Positions 7,664-18,990 are shown, counted from the stretch's first letter. The stretch is DNA of 64,000 nucleotides from Aquincola agrisoli (GCF_036621135.1 NZ_JAZIBG010000019.1:248001-312000); one strand, 5' to 3'. Made by a program: numbers and translations. The notes: generated from the letters alone by a model not told the origin.

Positions 7664-8923
7664 ATGTACCAGCACATCAAGGTGCCCGCGGGCGGCCAGA
7701 AGATCACCGTCAACGCGGACTTCTCGCTCAATGTTCCCGATGAGCCGATCATTCCCTTCATCGAGGGCGATGGCACCGGGCTGGACATCACGCCGGTCAT
7801 GTTGAAGGTGGTGGATGCGGCGGTGGCGAAGGCCTACGGCGGCCGCCGCAAGATCCACTGGATGGAGGTCTACGCCGGCGAGAAGTCGACGAAGGTCTAC
7901 GGCCCCGACGTGTGGCTGCCCGAAGAAACGCTGCACGCCGTGCGCGACTACGTCGTCTCGATCAAGGGTCCGCTGACCACGCCCGTCGGCGGCGGCATCC
8001 GGTCGCTGAACGTCGCGCTGCGCCAGGAGCTCGACCTGTACGTGTGCCTGCGCCCGATCCAGTACTTCAAGGGCGTGCCCAGCCCGGTGAAGGAGCCTGA
8101 AAAGACCAACATGGTCATCTTCCGGGAGAACTCGGAAGACATCTACGCCGGCATCGAGTTCGAGGCCGAGAGCGACAAGGCGAAGAAGCTCATCAAGTTC
8201 CTGCAGGAGGAAATGGGCGTGCGGAAGATCCGCTTCCCCGACACCTCCGGCATCGGCGTCAAGCCCGTCTCGAGGGAAGGCACCGAGCGCCTGGTGCGCA
8301 AGGCCATCCAGTACGCGATCGACAACGACAAGCCCAACGTGACCATCGTGCACAAGGGCAACATCATGAAGTTCACCGAAGGGGGCTTCCGCGACTGGGC
8401 CTACGCGCTGGCGCAAAGGGAGTTCGGCGCGCAGCCGATCGACGGCGGCCCGTGGTGCAAGTTCAAGAACCCGCGCACGGGCAAGGACATCACCATCAAG
8501 GATTCGATCGCCGACGCCTTCCTGCAGCAGATCCTGCTGCGTCCGGCCGAGTACTCCGTGATCGCCACGCTGAACCTGAACGGCGACTACGTCTCCGATG
8601 CGCTGGCGGCGCAGGTCGGCGGCATCGGCATCGCGCCCGGCGCCAACCTGTCGGACTCCGTCGCGATGTTCGAGGCCACGCACGGCACCGCCCCGAAGTA
8701 CGCCGGCAAGGACTACGTCAACCCCGGCTCCGAGATCCTCTCGGCCGAGATGATGCTGCGCCACATGGGCTGGAAGGAAGCCGCCGACCTCATCATCAGC
8801 GCGATGGAGAAGGCGATCGCGTCCAAGAAGGTCACCTACGACTTCGCCCGACTGATGGAGGGTGCGACGCAGGTGTCCTGCTCGGGCTTCGGTCAGGTCA
8901 TGATCGACGCCATGGATCAGTAG
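7664..8923 (+). CDS. icd: NADP-dependent isocitrate dehydrogenase, dimeric type I
   Basis: A 419-residue homodimeric enzyme of the citric acid cycle that oxidatively decarboxylates isocitrate to 2-oxoglutarate with NADP+. Family landmarks are PIIPFIEGDGTGLDI, the substrate loop GGGIRSLNVALRQELD (its Ser is the AceK phosphorylation site in E. coli), NMVIFRENSEDIYAGIEFE and the cofactor-binding EATHGTAPKYAGK. I chose the ATG at 7664 to match the family N-terminus. The next gene encodes a structurally unrelated enzyme for the same reaction. Confidence 0.96.
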   Translation: MYQHIKVPAGGQKITVNADFSLNVPDEPIIPFIEGDGTGLDITPVMLKVVDAAVAKAYGGRRKIHWMEVYAGEKSTKVYGPDVWLPEETLHAVRDYVVSIKGPLTTPVGGGIRSLNVALRQELDLYVCLRPIQYFKGVPSPVKEPEKTNMVIFRENSEDIYAGIEFEAESDKAKKLIKFLQEEMGVRKIRFPDTSGIGVKPVSREGTERLVRKAIQYAIDNDKPNVTIVHKGNIMKFTEGGFRDWAYALAQREFGAQPIDGGPWCKFKNPRTGKDITIKDSIADAFLQQILLRPAEYSVIATLNLNGDYVSDALAAQVGGIGIAPGANLSDSVAMFEATHGTAPKYAGKDYVNPGSEILSAEMMLRHMGWKEAADLIISAMEKAIASKKVTYDFARLMEGATQVSCSGFGQVMIDAMDQ

Positions 8924-9021
8924 TCCCGGCCCCTGTACCGTACCCCCGTTTCACGCCGCGCAGGCGCCAGGCCCCACCTCGGGCGGCGCCGGCGGGCGCT
9001 ACCTCATTCAGGAAGTCCACG

Positions 9022-11262
<2,241 letters not shown>

Positions 11263-11270
11263 TCGGCCTG

Positions 11271-11292
11271 CCGTCCGCCCCGCGGCGGGCGG
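11271..11292. terminator. Hairpin between convergent monomeric IDH and GST genes
   Basis: A 9-bp stem CCGTCCGCC/GGCGGGCGG with one G-T wobble and a 4-base loop, placed between two convergent genes. There is no T tract, so it may act as a bidirectional RNA 3'-end stabiliser rather than a classic terminator. Confidence 0.4.
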
Positions 11293-11293
11293 C

Positions 11294-11965
11294 TCACCGG
11301 GAGAGCCGATAGGGCCCGCCGCGCTGCAGGGCCTGCCGGTAGGCCGGGCGCGCGTGGATGCGTGCCAGCCAGTCGGCCAGGTGGGGGCGCGACGGCCCGG
11401 TGTCGCCGCCGGCCGCTGCGGCCTCGACCGGAAAGCTCATCTGGATGTCCGCGGCGCTGAACTCGGCGCCTGCGAACCAGGGCTGCCGGGCCAGCGCGGC
11501 GTCCATGAAATCGAGTTGCCGGCGCAGGTTGGGCTGCACGAGCAGGTCCATCACCTTGTCGGCGATGCCACGCGCGATCGGCTTGACGAAAAACGGCATC
11601 GGCTGGCTGCGGATGCGTTCGAAGACCAGCTTCAGCAGCAGCGGCGGCATGGCCGAACCTTCGGCGAAGTGCAGCCAGTAGGTGTATTGGCGCCCCTCGG
11701 CGCTGCCGCGCGGCGGTGCCAGCCGGCCCGCGCCGTAGGTGTCGAGCAGGTACTCGACGATGGCGCCCGATTCGGCCACCGTGATGTCCCCGTCGGTGAT
11801 GACCGGCGACTTGCCCAGCGGGTGCACGGCGCGCAGTTCCGGCGGGGCGAGCAGCGTCTTCGGATCCCGCTTGTACAGCGTGATCTCGTAGGGCAGCGCC
11901 AGCTCCTCCAGCAGCCACAGCACTCGCTGCGAACGGGAGTTGTCGAGGTGGTGGACGGTGATCAT
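11294..11965 (-). CDS. Glutathione S-transferase family protein
   Basis: A 223-residue two-domain GST. The thioredoxin-like N-terminal domain (about 1-80) has DNSRSQRVLWLLEEL, with Ser at the usual catalytic position, and the glutathione-binding GKSPVITDGDITVAESGAI. The helical C-terminal domain includes FAGAEFSAADIQMSFPVE. The substrate is unknown. It is convergent with the monomeric IDH gene and lies 22 bp beyond the stop of the PAS-LuxR gene on the same strand. Confidence 0.9.
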   Translation of the reverse strand: MITVHHLDNSRSQRVLWLLEELALPYEITLYKRDPKTLLAPPELRAVHPLGKSPVITDGDITVAESGAIVEYLLDTYGAGRLAPPRGSAEGRQYTYWLHFAEGSAMPPLLLKLVFERIRSQPMPFFVKPIARGIADKVMDLLVQPNLRRQLDFMDAALARQPWFAGAEFSAADIQMSFPVEAAAAGGDTGPSRPHLADWLARIHARPAYRQALQRGGPYRLSR

Positions 11966-11987
11966 CGGCGCCGCGCCAGGCCAGGGC

Positions 11988-12560
11988 TCAGGCCCGCAGC
12001 ATCTTCTGCACCAGCTCGGGCGTGGTGGCGGCTTCGTACTTGCGCATCAGGCGGGCGCGGTACACGTCGACCGTGCGGGGGCTGATGCCCAGGCGCTTGC
12101 CGATCAGCTTGCTGGTCAGGCCGTCGATCAGCAGCGCGGCGATCTCCCGTTCGCGGGCCGTGAGTTCGCAGCCGACACGGCGCTGCGCGGAGAGATCCTC
12201 GAAGGTCCAGATCCCCGCGGCGTGCGGCTGGCTGGGATCGAGGGCGCGGCCGGAGACGTGGCACCAGAAGAGCTCGCCGCCCTTCGCGCCGCCCAGGCGC
12301 TTCATCACGCGCTCGTCGGCGTAACGCCCCCCCGGGCCGAGGCGGGCGACGATGCGCGCGCCGGTGCGCTCGAACTCGTCGTGCGTGGGATAGAGCCGCT
12401 CGAAGGACTGGCCGATGATGTCCTCGCGCGAGGCGCCGAAGATCTCCAGCATCTGGCGGTTGCAGTCCACCATCAGGCGATGGCGCGACATCACCAGCCC
12501 GATCGGTGCCTGGTCGAACGCGGTGCGGTAGTCCAGCGGAAGCTCGGCGAGGGCCACCAT
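11988..12560 (-). CDS. PAS-domain LuxR-type transcriptional regulator
   Basis: A 190-residue regulator with an N-terminal PAS domain (about 8-120; YRTAFDQAPIGLVMSRHRLM, MLEIFGASREDIIGQSF) and a C-terminal LuxR-type helix-turn-helix (about 128-185; LTAREREIAALLIDGLTSK, LGISPRTVDVYRARLMRK). There is no receiver domain, so the PAS domain probably senses a ligand or redox cue directly. I chose the ATG at 12560 because the PAS fold begins a few residues later. The target is unknown; the adjacent thioesterase and scoAB are candidates. Confidence 0.87.
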   Translation of the reverse strand: MVALAELPLDYRTAFDQAPIGLVMSRHRLMVDCNRQMLEIFGASREDIIGQSFERLYPTHDEFERTGARIVARLGPGGRYADERVMKRLGGAKGGELFWCHVSGRALDPSQPHAAGIWTFEDLSAQRRVGCELTAREREIAALLIDGLTSKLIGKRLGISPRTVDVYRARLMRKYEAATTPELVQKMLRA

Positions 12561-12573
12561 GGCAGGCTCCGGT

Positions 12574-13014
12574 TCAGAGCAGGGCGTAGGTGGTGGTCGC
12601 CTGGGCCGCAAGCTGGCCGTCGGCGCCGGTGATGTCGATGCCGCCGAAGGCCAGGCTCTTGCCCATCTTGAGCACCCGCGCGCGCACCCGGGCGCTGCCG
12701 GCGCCGGCGGGCACCGCACGCAGGAAGCTGGTCTGCAACTGCACCGTGGTCATCGGCCGGAAGCGGCCGCCGTGGCGGCTCATGACGGCCAGCACCATGG
12801 CGGTGTCGGCCGCGGCCATCAGCGTCTGGCCGCAGACCACGCCGCCGACGTGCACGTGATGCGGCGTGACGGGCAGCGAGAGCAGCACCTCGCCGGGCGA
12901 GGCCTCCAGCACCTGCAGCCTCAGTTCCTGTACCCATGGCGCGAAGAGGCTGGAGAGCGCATCCTGCAGGCCCGGTACCGACACGGGCTCGGTTGCGGCG
13001 GGGGTGGGCTCCAT
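12574..13014 (-). CDS. PaaI-like hotdog-fold thioesterase
   Basis: A 146-residue hotdog thioesterase of the PaaI type, expected to hydrolyse acyl-CoA thioesters. The conserved HHVHVGGVVCGQTLMAAADT segment carries the typical gated His/Gly/Asp positions, followed by TTVQLQTSFLR. It is 13 bp upstream of the PAS-LuxR gene on the same strand and divergent from scoAB, suggesting shared control of CoA-ester metabolism. The substrate cannot be read from sequence. Confidence 0.87.
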   Translation of the reverse strand: MEPTPAATEPVSVPGLQDALSSLFAPWVQELRLQVLEASPGEVLLSLPVTPHHVHVGGVVCGQTLMAAADTAMVLAVMSRHGGRFRPMTTVQLQTSFLRAVPAGAGSARVRARVLKMGKSLAFGGIDITGADGQLAAQATTTYALL

Positions 13015-13030
13015 GCTCCTCCTTAAGCGA

Positions 13031-13060
13031 TTGTGCGTATCTTCTACTTAATCCTATACG
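13031..13060 (+). promoter_or_regulatory. Candidate promoter for scoAB
   Basis: TTGTGC (13031-13036) and TATACG (13055-13060) are separated by 18 bp, in an unusually AT-rich patch between the divergent thioesterase and scoA genes. Both hexamers deviate from consensus. Confidence 0.35.
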
Positions 13061-13096
13061 TAGTACGCTCGCGCGTCCCGTTCCAGGAGCTTCCAG

Positions 13097-13816
13097 ATGA
13101 ACAAGGTTTTCCCTAGTGCCGCGGCGGCACTCGATGGGGTTGTGAAGAGCGGCCAGTTGCTGGCGGTCGGGGGCTTCGGCCTGTGCGGCATCCCCGAGGC
13201 GCTGATCGACGCGCTGCGCGACAGCGGCGCGAACGACCTGACCGTGATCTCGAACAACGCAGGGGTCGACGGCTTCGGCCTCGGCAAGCTGCTGGAGACG
13301 CGGCAGATCAAGCGGATGATCTCCAGCTACGTCGGCGAGAACAAGGAGTTCGAGCGCCAGTACCTCGCCGGCGAACTGGAGCTGGAGTTCACCCCGCAGG
13401 GCACGCTGGCCGAGAAGCTGCGCGCCGGCGGCGCCGGCATCCCGGCGTTCTTCACGCGCACCGGCGTCGGCACGATCGTGGCCGAAGGCAAGGAGACGCG
13501 CGAGTTCGATGGCCACTTGTACGTGATGGAGCGGGCGCTCAACCCGGATGTGGCGCTGGTCAAGGCCTACAAGGCCGACAAGAGCGGCAACCTCGTCTTC
13601 CGCCGCACGGCCCGCAACTTCAACCCGGCCTGCGCGATGGCCGGCAAGCTGACGGTGGTGGAGGTGGAGCACCTGGTCGAGACGGGCGACATCGATCCCG
13701 ACGACATCCACCTGCCCGGCATCTACGTGCACCGCATCGTCGTGAATGCCCATCCCGAGAAGCGCATCGAGAAGCGCACGATCACCGAGAAAGTCACTTC
13801 GAAAGCAGGAGCCTGA
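13097..13816 (+). CDS. scoA: 3-oxoacid CoA-transferase subunit A
   Basis: A 239-residue alpha subunit of succinyl-CoA:3-ketoacid CoA-transferase, which moves CoA from succinyl-CoA to acetoacetate for ketone-body or PHB-derived acetoacetate use. Characteristic segments are VGGFGLCGIPEALIDAL, SNNAGVDGFGLGKLL, SYVGENKEFERQYLAGELE and the C-terminal HLPGIYVHRIV. The GGFGxCGxP motif binds CoA. The beta-subunit gene starts 3 bp after its stop, so the two are co-translated. Confidence 0.95.
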   Translation: MNKVFPSAAAALDGVVKSGQLLAVGGFGLCGIPEALIDALRDSGANDLTVISNNAGVDGFGLGKLLETRQIKRMISSYVGENKEFERQYLAGELELEFTPQGTLAEKLRAGGAGIPAFFTRTGVGTIVAEGKETREFDGHLYVMERALNPDVALVKAYKADKSGNLVFRRTARNFNPACAMAGKLTVVEVEHLVETGDIDPDDIHLPGIYVHRIVVNAHPEKRIEKRTITEKVTSKAGA

Positions 13817-13818
13817 CC

Positions 13819-14457
13819 ATGGCCTGGACGCATGACGAAATGGCCGCGAAGGCCGCCGCCGAACTGCAGGACGGCTTCTACGTGAACCTGGGCATCGGCC
13901 TGCCCACGCTGGTGGCCAACCACCAGCCCCCGGGCATCGAGGTCTGGCTGCAGAGCGAGAACGGCATGCTCGGCATCGGCCCGTTCCCGACGGAGGACGA
14001 GGTGGACGCCGACCTCATCAACGCCGGCAAGCAGACGGTGACGACGATCCCCGGCTCGTCGATCTTCGGCTCGCACGACAGCTTCGCGATGATCCGCGGC
14101 GGCAAGATCAACCTGTCGATCCTCGGTGCGATGCAGGTCAGCGCCAAGGGGGACCTGGCCAACTGGATGATCCCCGGCAAGATGGTCAAGGGCATGGGCG
14201 GCGCGATGGACCTGGTGGCCGGCGTGCCGCGCGTGATCGTGCTGATGGAGCACGTCGCGAAGAAGAAGGACGGCAGCACCGACCTGAAGATCCTGCCCGA
14301 GTGCACCCTGCCGCTGACGGGCGTGGGCGTGGTCAACCGCATCATCACCGACCTGGCGGTGATGGACGTGACGCCTCAGGGCCTGAAGCTCGTCGAACTC
14401 GCGGCCGGCGTCACCCGCGACGAACTGCAGTCGAAGACGGGCGTGCCGCTGCTCTGA
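13819..14457 (+). CDS. scoB: 3-oxoacid CoA-transferase subunit B
   Basis: A 212-residue beta subunit of the same CoA-transferase. It contains NLGIGLPTLVANH and the catalytic glutamate in the SENGMLGIGPFP motif, where a covalent glutamyl-CoA forms during turnover. MIPGKMVKGMGGAMDLVAG and CTLPLTGVGVVNRIITDLAV are further family landmarks. It follows scoA by 2 bp and converges on the hemerythrin gene 12 bp downstream. Confidence 0.95.
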   Translation: MAWTHDEMAAKAAAELQDGFYVNLGIGLPTLVANHQPPGIEVWLQSENGMLGIGPFPTEDEVDADLINAGKQTVTTIPGSSIFGSHDSFAMIRGGKINLSILGAMQVSAKGDLANWMIPGKMVKGMGGAMDLVAGVPRVIVLMEHVAKKKDGSTDLKILPECTLPLTGVGVVNRIITDLAVMDVTPQGLKLVELAAGVTRDELQSKTGVPLL

Positions 14458-14469
14458 ACGCGGCCTGCC

Positions 14470-15063
14470 TCACGCGCGTGCCGGCCCGAGCCCGATCGGC
14501 GCCGGCACCAGCGCGACGATGCGGCTGAACAGCGCCGCGTAGTCGGCGGTCGGCGCGTGGCCGGTGAAGGGGTCGCGGTTCTGCTCGAACGCGGCGTCCA
14601 GCTCCGCCCAGTCGGTGGGCGTCAGCACGCGTTCCGCCAGCGGCAGCAGCTGCTGCTCCTCCAGGCTCATGTGGGCCCGGTAGTGGTCGACGTACCACTC
14701 CATCGCACGCTCGAACGGGCCCCGCCGCGGTTCGCCCATCATCTCGAAGCCCAGCAGCGCGTGCTCGACCTCGCGGATCGCGCGCTCGCTGCGGCCATGC
14801 TGGTGGTCCAGCTCGTCGAGCAGGTCGCGCGAGAGCGGCGTGCGGGCGCGCAGCTTGGGGAACAGCAGCTCCGACTCCTTGCGGTGGTGGCGCTGTTCGG
14901 GGAACTCGTCCACGTAGAACAGCATCGCGCGCAGCGCCGTGAAGTCGGGCAGCGTGCCCTCGCGCCGCGACTGCGCCAGCAGCAGCAGGATCGAGCGCAG
15001 CATCGCGGAGAGGGCCGCGTGCTCCTGGCGGATGATGTCGGTGGTCTTGTGCATGATGGGCAT
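14470..15063 (-). CDS. Hemerythrin HHE-domain protein
   Basis: A 197-residue helical protein with a hemerythrin-type iron-binding pattern: an early His in RQEHAALSAML, HHRKESELLFP, a later His in DELDHQHGRSE, and DHYRAHMSLEEQQLLP. A di-iron site binding O2 or NO is expected; in Proteobacteria such proteins serve in oxygen or nitrosative stress handling (family knowledge). An alternative ATG three codons downstream (MHKTTD) is equally plausible as the start. Confidence 0.88.
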   Translation of the reverse strand: MPIMHKTTDIIRQEHAALSAMLRSILLLLAQSRREGTLPDFTALRAMLFYVDEFPEQRHHRKESELLFPKLRARTPLSRDLLDELDHQHGRSERAIREVEHALLGFEMMGEPRRGPFERAMEWYVDHYRAHMSLEEQQLLPLAERVLTPTDWAELDAAFEQNRDPFTGHAPTADYAALFSRIVALVPAPIGLGPARA

Positions 15064-15102
15064 GCACTCTAGGCCTGCGCGCCGCGGCCACCCTGATCCA
15101 GA

Positions 15103-16161
15103 TCAAGGCGCTGCGATCGGGCCGCGCATCGCGAGCGCCGCTTCGTGCACCAGGGCGGGCCCGCGGTAGATGAGCCCGGTGTAGATCTGCACCAGGTCGG
15201 CGCCGGCCGCCAGCTTGGCGCGTGCATCGGCGCCGCTGAGTACGCCCCCCACGCCCACGATCGGGAAGCCGCTCCCCAGCTCGGCGCGCAGCTGGGCGAT
15301 GACGCGGTTGCTGGCTTCGAAGACGGGGCGGCCCGACAGCCCGCCGGTTTCCTGGGCGTGCGGCAGGCCTTGCACCGCCTCGCGCGAAATGGTGGTGTTC
15401 GTCGCGATGACGCCGTCCACGCCGGTGCGGCGCAGCGTGCCGGCGATGAGCTTGACCTGCGTCTCGTCGAGGTCCGGCGCGATCTTGACGAACATCGGCA
15501 CGCGGCGCGAGCGGTCGGGCTGCGCCGCCTCCAGTTGCTGCTTGCGCGCCTGCAGCGTGCTCAGCAGCGCATCGAGCGCCTCGTCGCTTTGCAGCGAGCG
15601 CAGGTTCTGCGTGTTGGGGCTGGAGACGTTGACGGTGACGTAGTCCGCATGCGGGAACACGCCCTCCAGGCAGGCCAGGTAGTCGTCGGCCGCCCGCTCG
15701 ATCGGCGTGCTCGCGTTCTTGCCGATGTTGAGGCCGAGCACCCCGCCGCCCCGCCTGAAGCTGTACGCGCGCTGCACGTTCGACAGGAACGCCGTCAGCC
15801 CTTCGTTGTTGAAGCCCAGGCGGTTGATCAGCGCCCCGGCGGCCGGCAGGCGGAACATGCGCGGCTTGGCATTGCCCGGCTGGCCCTTGGGCGTGACGGT
15901 GCCGATCTCCATCGCGCCGAAGCCCAGCGCGCCGAAGCCGTCGATGCAGCGTCCGTTCTTGTCGAGCCCGGCGGCCAGGCCGATGCGGTTGGGAAAGCGC
16001 AGGCCGGCGACGGTGACCGGGTCCGATACGCGCGCCTGGGCCCAGAGGCACTGGGCCGGCGTGTTCTGCAGCCGCGAGACGGCATCGAGGGTGAGGTCGT
16101 GCGCGCGCTCGGCATCCATGCCGAAGAGCAGCGCGCGGGGAAGGGCGTAGGGAACGATCAT
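15103..16161 (-). CDS. pyrD: Dihydroorotate dehydrogenase (quinone), class 2
   Basis: A 352-residue membrane-associated enzyme oxidising dihydroorotate to orotate in pyrimidine synthesis, with electrons passed to quinone. Landmarks are FPNRIGLAAGLDKNGRCIDG, the class 2 catalytic serine in NVSSPNTQNLR, FVKIAPDL, ATNTTISRE, GGLSGRPV and the FMN-binding GVGGVLSGADA. I chose the ATG at 16161 because MIVPYALPRALLFGMDAE matches the family N-terminus; the open frame extends 16 codons further. It is divergent from rpiA, 41 bp apart. Confidence 0.95.
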   Translation of the reverse strand: MIVPYALPRALLFGMDAERAHDLTLDAVSRLQNTPAQCLWAQARVSDPVTVAGLRFPNRIGLAAGLDKNGRCIDGFGALGFGAMEIGTVTPKGQPGNAKPRMFRLPAAGALINRLGFNNEGLTAFLSNVQRAYSFRRGGGVLGLNIGKNASTPIERAADDYLACLEGVFPHADYVTVNVSSPNTQNLRSLQSDEALDALLSTLQARKQQLEAAQPDRSRRVPMFVKIAPDLDETQVKLIAGTLRRTGVDGVIATNTTISREAVQGLPHAQETGGLSGRPVFEASNRVIAQLRAELGSGFPIVGVGGVLSGADARAKLAAGADLVQIYTGLIYRGPALVHEAALAMRGPIAAP

Positions 16162-16202
16162 GGCGCTATTGTCCCGCGCCGCCGGCACTCGATAATCCGC
16201 GC

Positions 16203-16862
16203 ATGACACAAGACGAACTCAAGGCCCTCGTCGGCCAGGCCGCACTGGCCCATGTCGTGCCCGGCAGCATCGTTGGCGTGGGCACCGGCTCCACGGTGAA
16301 CAAGTTCATCGATGCGCTGGCAGGCATCCGCGACCGCATCGCCGGGGCGGTGTCCAGCTCGCAGCAGAGCACCGCACGGCTGGAGGCGCACGGCATCCGC
16401 GTCTTCGACGGCAACGAGGTCGAGCACCTGCCGGTGTACGTCGACGGCGCCGACGAGATCGACCACCGCGGCTTCATGATCAAGGGCGGCGGTGCCGCGC
16501 TGACGCGCGAGAAGATCGTCGCCGACCTGGCGGACCGCTTCGTCTGCATCGCCGACGCCTCCAAGCTCGTGGGCACGCTCGGCGCCTTTGCGCTGCCGGT
16601 CGAGATCATCGCGTCGGCGCAGGCGCAGATCACCCGGCGCTTCGCCGCGCTGGGCGGCCAGGCCACGCTGCGGGCGGGGGTGCTGACCGACAACGGGCAT
16701 CCGCTGCTGGACGTGCGCGGCCTGTCGATCACGGATCCGCTGGGCCTGGAGACGGAAATCAATCAGTGGCCCGGCGTGGTCAGCGTCGGGATCTTCGCGC
16801 GCCACAAGGCACGCGTGTGCCTGCTCGGCACCGCCGACGGCGTTCGGACGCTGGAGTTCTAA
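16203..16862 (+). CDS. rpiA: Ribose-5-phosphate isomerase A
   Basis: A 219-residue enzyme interconverting ribose-5-phosphate and ribulose-5-phosphate in the pentose phosphate pathway. All motifs are present: VGVGTGSTVNKFID, SSSQQSTARLEAHG, YVDGADEIDHRGFMIKGGG (active-site Asp residues), ALTREKIVA, and the C-terminal GVVSVGIFA. Its TAA overlaps the convergent mnmC stop codon. Confidence 0.96.
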   Translation: MTQDELKALVGQAALAHVVPGSIVGVGTGSTVNKFIDALAGIRDRIAGAVSSSQQSTARLEAHGIRVFDGNEVEHLPVYVDGADEIDHRGFMIKGGGAALTREKIVADLADRFVCIADASKLVGTLGAFALPVEIIASAQAQITRRFAALGGQATLRAGVLTDNGHPLLDVRGLSITDPLGLETEINQWPGVVSVGIFARHKARVCLLGTADGVRTLEF

Positions 16863-18793
16863 GCGCCGTTCCCGCCGGGGCGGCGCATCCTGCGCACCGC
16901 GAAGCGGGCCGGGTCGAGCGCATCGACGAGCGCTGCCTCCAGCGGCATCGGTGCCCCCGTGATCCACGCGGCCAGCAGCTCGCCGGCGAGCGGCGCCCAG
17001 GTGATGCCGCGCGAACCGAGCGCGGTGCACACGTAGAGGCCCGGTTCCCGTGCAACATGCCGCGGCTGCTCGGCCTGCGCGTCCGGCTGCGGCACGGCGC
17101 CGACCACCGGCAGCCGGTCGCTGGCCACCAGGCGGAACGCCGTGCGGCCGCTGACCCTGCCGCTGCCGGCGTCGATGTGCGTGCCGGTCAACCGTGCCAG
17201 CTGGGCGAGGTTGGCGGTGGTGTCGGCCGGCCGGACGGCGGGGTCCTCGTCGCCGAACTGCGCCGTCGCCCCGCACAGCACGCTGCCGTCCGGCAGCGCC
17301 AGCGTGTAGCCCGCGCCGGCCACCGGCAGCGCCGGCGGCACGAGCCCGGGTTCGCCGGCACCGACCCGCGTGAGCTGGCCGCGCTGGCGCTGCACGGGCC
17401 AAGCAGGGCCGCCGAGCAGCCGCAAGGCATCGTGCGCATTGCAAAGCACCACCTGTGGAGCGGCGGCGATCACGCCGCCATCCGCATCGAGCGCCAGCCA
17501 GCGCCCGCCCTCGCGCCGCAGGCCGGCCACGGCCGTGCCGGGGTGGGGCGTGACACCCGGCCCGGCGAGCCACTGGCGCACCAGCGCCCCGGGGTCGAGC
17601 CAGCCGCCCTGGGGATAGGCCCAGGCAGGCTCGCCGAGCGGCAGCCCGCTGCGCTGCCGGGCCTGCGCGGCGTCGAGCGCCTGCACGTACTCGGGCGGCA
17701 GCGCCAGGTCGGCCAGCACGGCCTGCATCGCCTCTGCGGCCCCTGCGTCGAACACCAGCCTCAACAGGCCGTCGATGCGGCCGGGCACGCGACCGTCGGC
17801 CAGCAGGGGCGCGTAGCAGCGTGCCGCCGCCAGCGCCGCCGCGCGGTTGAAGCGGGCATGCAGGCCGTCCTGCGGATTGACGATGCCGTGGAACAGGCCG
17901 CCCGGATTGCCCGAGGCCTCCTGCGCCGGTGCGGCATGGCGCTCGAGTACCGTCACCTCGCAGCCCTGCCGGGCGAGCGCGCGGGCGCAGGCGGCTCCGG
18001 CCAGCCCGGCCCCGACGACGAGCACGCCGGTGCCGGCGGCGTTCATCGGCGCGGCCTGCACCGCGCGGGGTGCCGCGAAATGCGGCGCGAAGCGGGCGAC
18101 CGTCATCTCCGGCTTCGGCGGCAGGCCCGGAGCGAGCTGCACCTCGAATCCCGCGGACACGAGGTCCCGGCGCATGCTGCGCGCGATGCTCCAGGTGGCG
18201 GCCGTCGCGCCCGGCGCAGCGAGCCGGCCGAGCGCCTTGAGCACGTGGCGGTCCCACATCGCCGGGTTGCGCGATGGCGCAAAGCCGTCGAGGTAGATCG
18301 CGTCCGCCTGCAACCGGAGCTGGCGCATGCCGCTGGCGACGTCATCGAAGAGCAGGTGCAGCAGCACGGCGCCGTCCTCGAACGCCAGCCGGTTCATCCC
18401 CGGCGCCAGCGGCGGCCAGGCAGCGACCAGCTGGCGCGCCAGCGGCGCGTGCGGCGAGACGGACAGCGCGCGGTCAAGGTCCTCCCGCCGAGGCGGATGC
18501 TTCTCGATCGAGACGAACCAGAGCCGTGCGCAGTGCTGCGGGTCGTTGCGCCATGCGGCCCAGGTCGCGAGGAAGTTGTTGCCCAGGCCGAAGCCGGTCT
18601 CGAGCACGACAAAGCGGGGCCGGCCGCGCCAGCGAGTCGGCAGGCCGTTGCCGCCGAGGAACACATGCTCGGCCTGCGCCTGGGCGCCCGTGCGCGCGTG
18701 ATAGACGTCGCCGAAGGCCGGCGCCTCAGGCACCCCATCCGGGCCGAAGCGGATCGTCGCAGGCTCGAGGCGATGGAGCTGATTCACGCGCAT
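16859..18793 (-). CDS. mnmC: Bifunctional tRNA 5-methylaminomethyl-2-thiouridine biosynthesis protein MnmC
   Basis: A 644-residue two-domain tRNA-modifying enzyme acting on the wobble uridine. The N-terminal methyltransferase domain (about 1-245) shows FVVLETGFGLGNNFLATW and the catalytic-site YLDGFAPSRNPAMW. The C-terminal FAD-dependent oxidase (about 255-644) shows the dinucleotide fold VLVVGAGLAGAACARALA, EASGNPGGLFHG and SRGITWAPLAGELLA. It converts cmnm5s2U through nm5s2U to mnm5s2U. It converges on rpiA with overlapping stop codons. Confidence 0.95.
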   Translation of the reverse strand: MRVNQLHRLEPATIRFGPDGVPEAPAFGDVYHARTGAQAQAEHVFLGGNGLPTRWRGRPRFVVLETGFGLGNNFLATWAAWRNDPQHCARLWFVSIEKHPPRREDLDRALSVSPHAPLARQLVAAWPPLAPGMNRLAFEDGAVLLHLLFDDVASGMRQLRLQADAIYLDGFAPSRNPAMWDRHVLKALGRLAAPGATAATWSIARSMRRDLVSAGFEVQLAPGLPPKPEMTVARFAPHFAAPRAVQAAPMNAAGTGVLVVGAGLAGAACARALARQGCEVTVLERHAAPAQEASGNPGGLFHGIVNPQDGLHARFNRAAALAAARCYAPLLADGRVPGRIDGLLRLVFDAGAAEAMQAVLADLALPPEYVQALDAAQARQRSGLPLGEPAWAYPQGGWLDPGALVRQWLAGPGVTPHPGTAVAGLRREGGRWLALDADGGVIAAAPQVVLCNAHDALRLLGGPAWPVQRQRGQLTRVGAGEPGLVPPALPVAGAGYTLALPDGSVLCGATAQFGDEDPAVRPADTTANLAQLARLTGTHIDAGSGRVSGRTAFRLVASDRLPVVGAVPQPDAQAEQPRHVAREPGLYVCTALGSRGITWAPLAGELLAAWITGAPMPLEAALVDALDPARFAVRRMRRPGGNGA

Positions 18794-18857
18794 CCCGCCA
18801 AGTGGTGTTTGTGTGCTGAAGAAGTGAGGAATTTTGCACTGACGGCTCCCTTCCTCA

Positions 18858-18865
18858 GGGGGGGG
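18858..18865. repeat. G8 homopolymer between mnmC and the exopolysaccharide locus
   Basis: Eight consecutive G residues, followed by AGGG, within the 197-bp space between divergent mnmC (start 18793) and the first export gene (start 18991). The space must hold the promoter of the polysaccharide operon, but I see no clear consensus -35/-10 pair in it. Confidence 0.6.
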
Positions 18866-18990
18866 AGGGTGCCACTCTTCGGCGTGATACAGCCCTAGGA
18901 TTTGGGCATTCGAACAGTTGCCAGGGGTAGGCGGGCTGGCGCCGCAGGGCTGAATAAAGCCTTGTCGTCCACCTCGTCGCGGTTTTCACC

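Noticed and set aside
7532..8764. Upstream extension of the DUF192 frame by 411 codons antisense to icd
   Set aside because: The signal peptide and family length place the start at 7531; the extension is the complement of the conserved icd gene.
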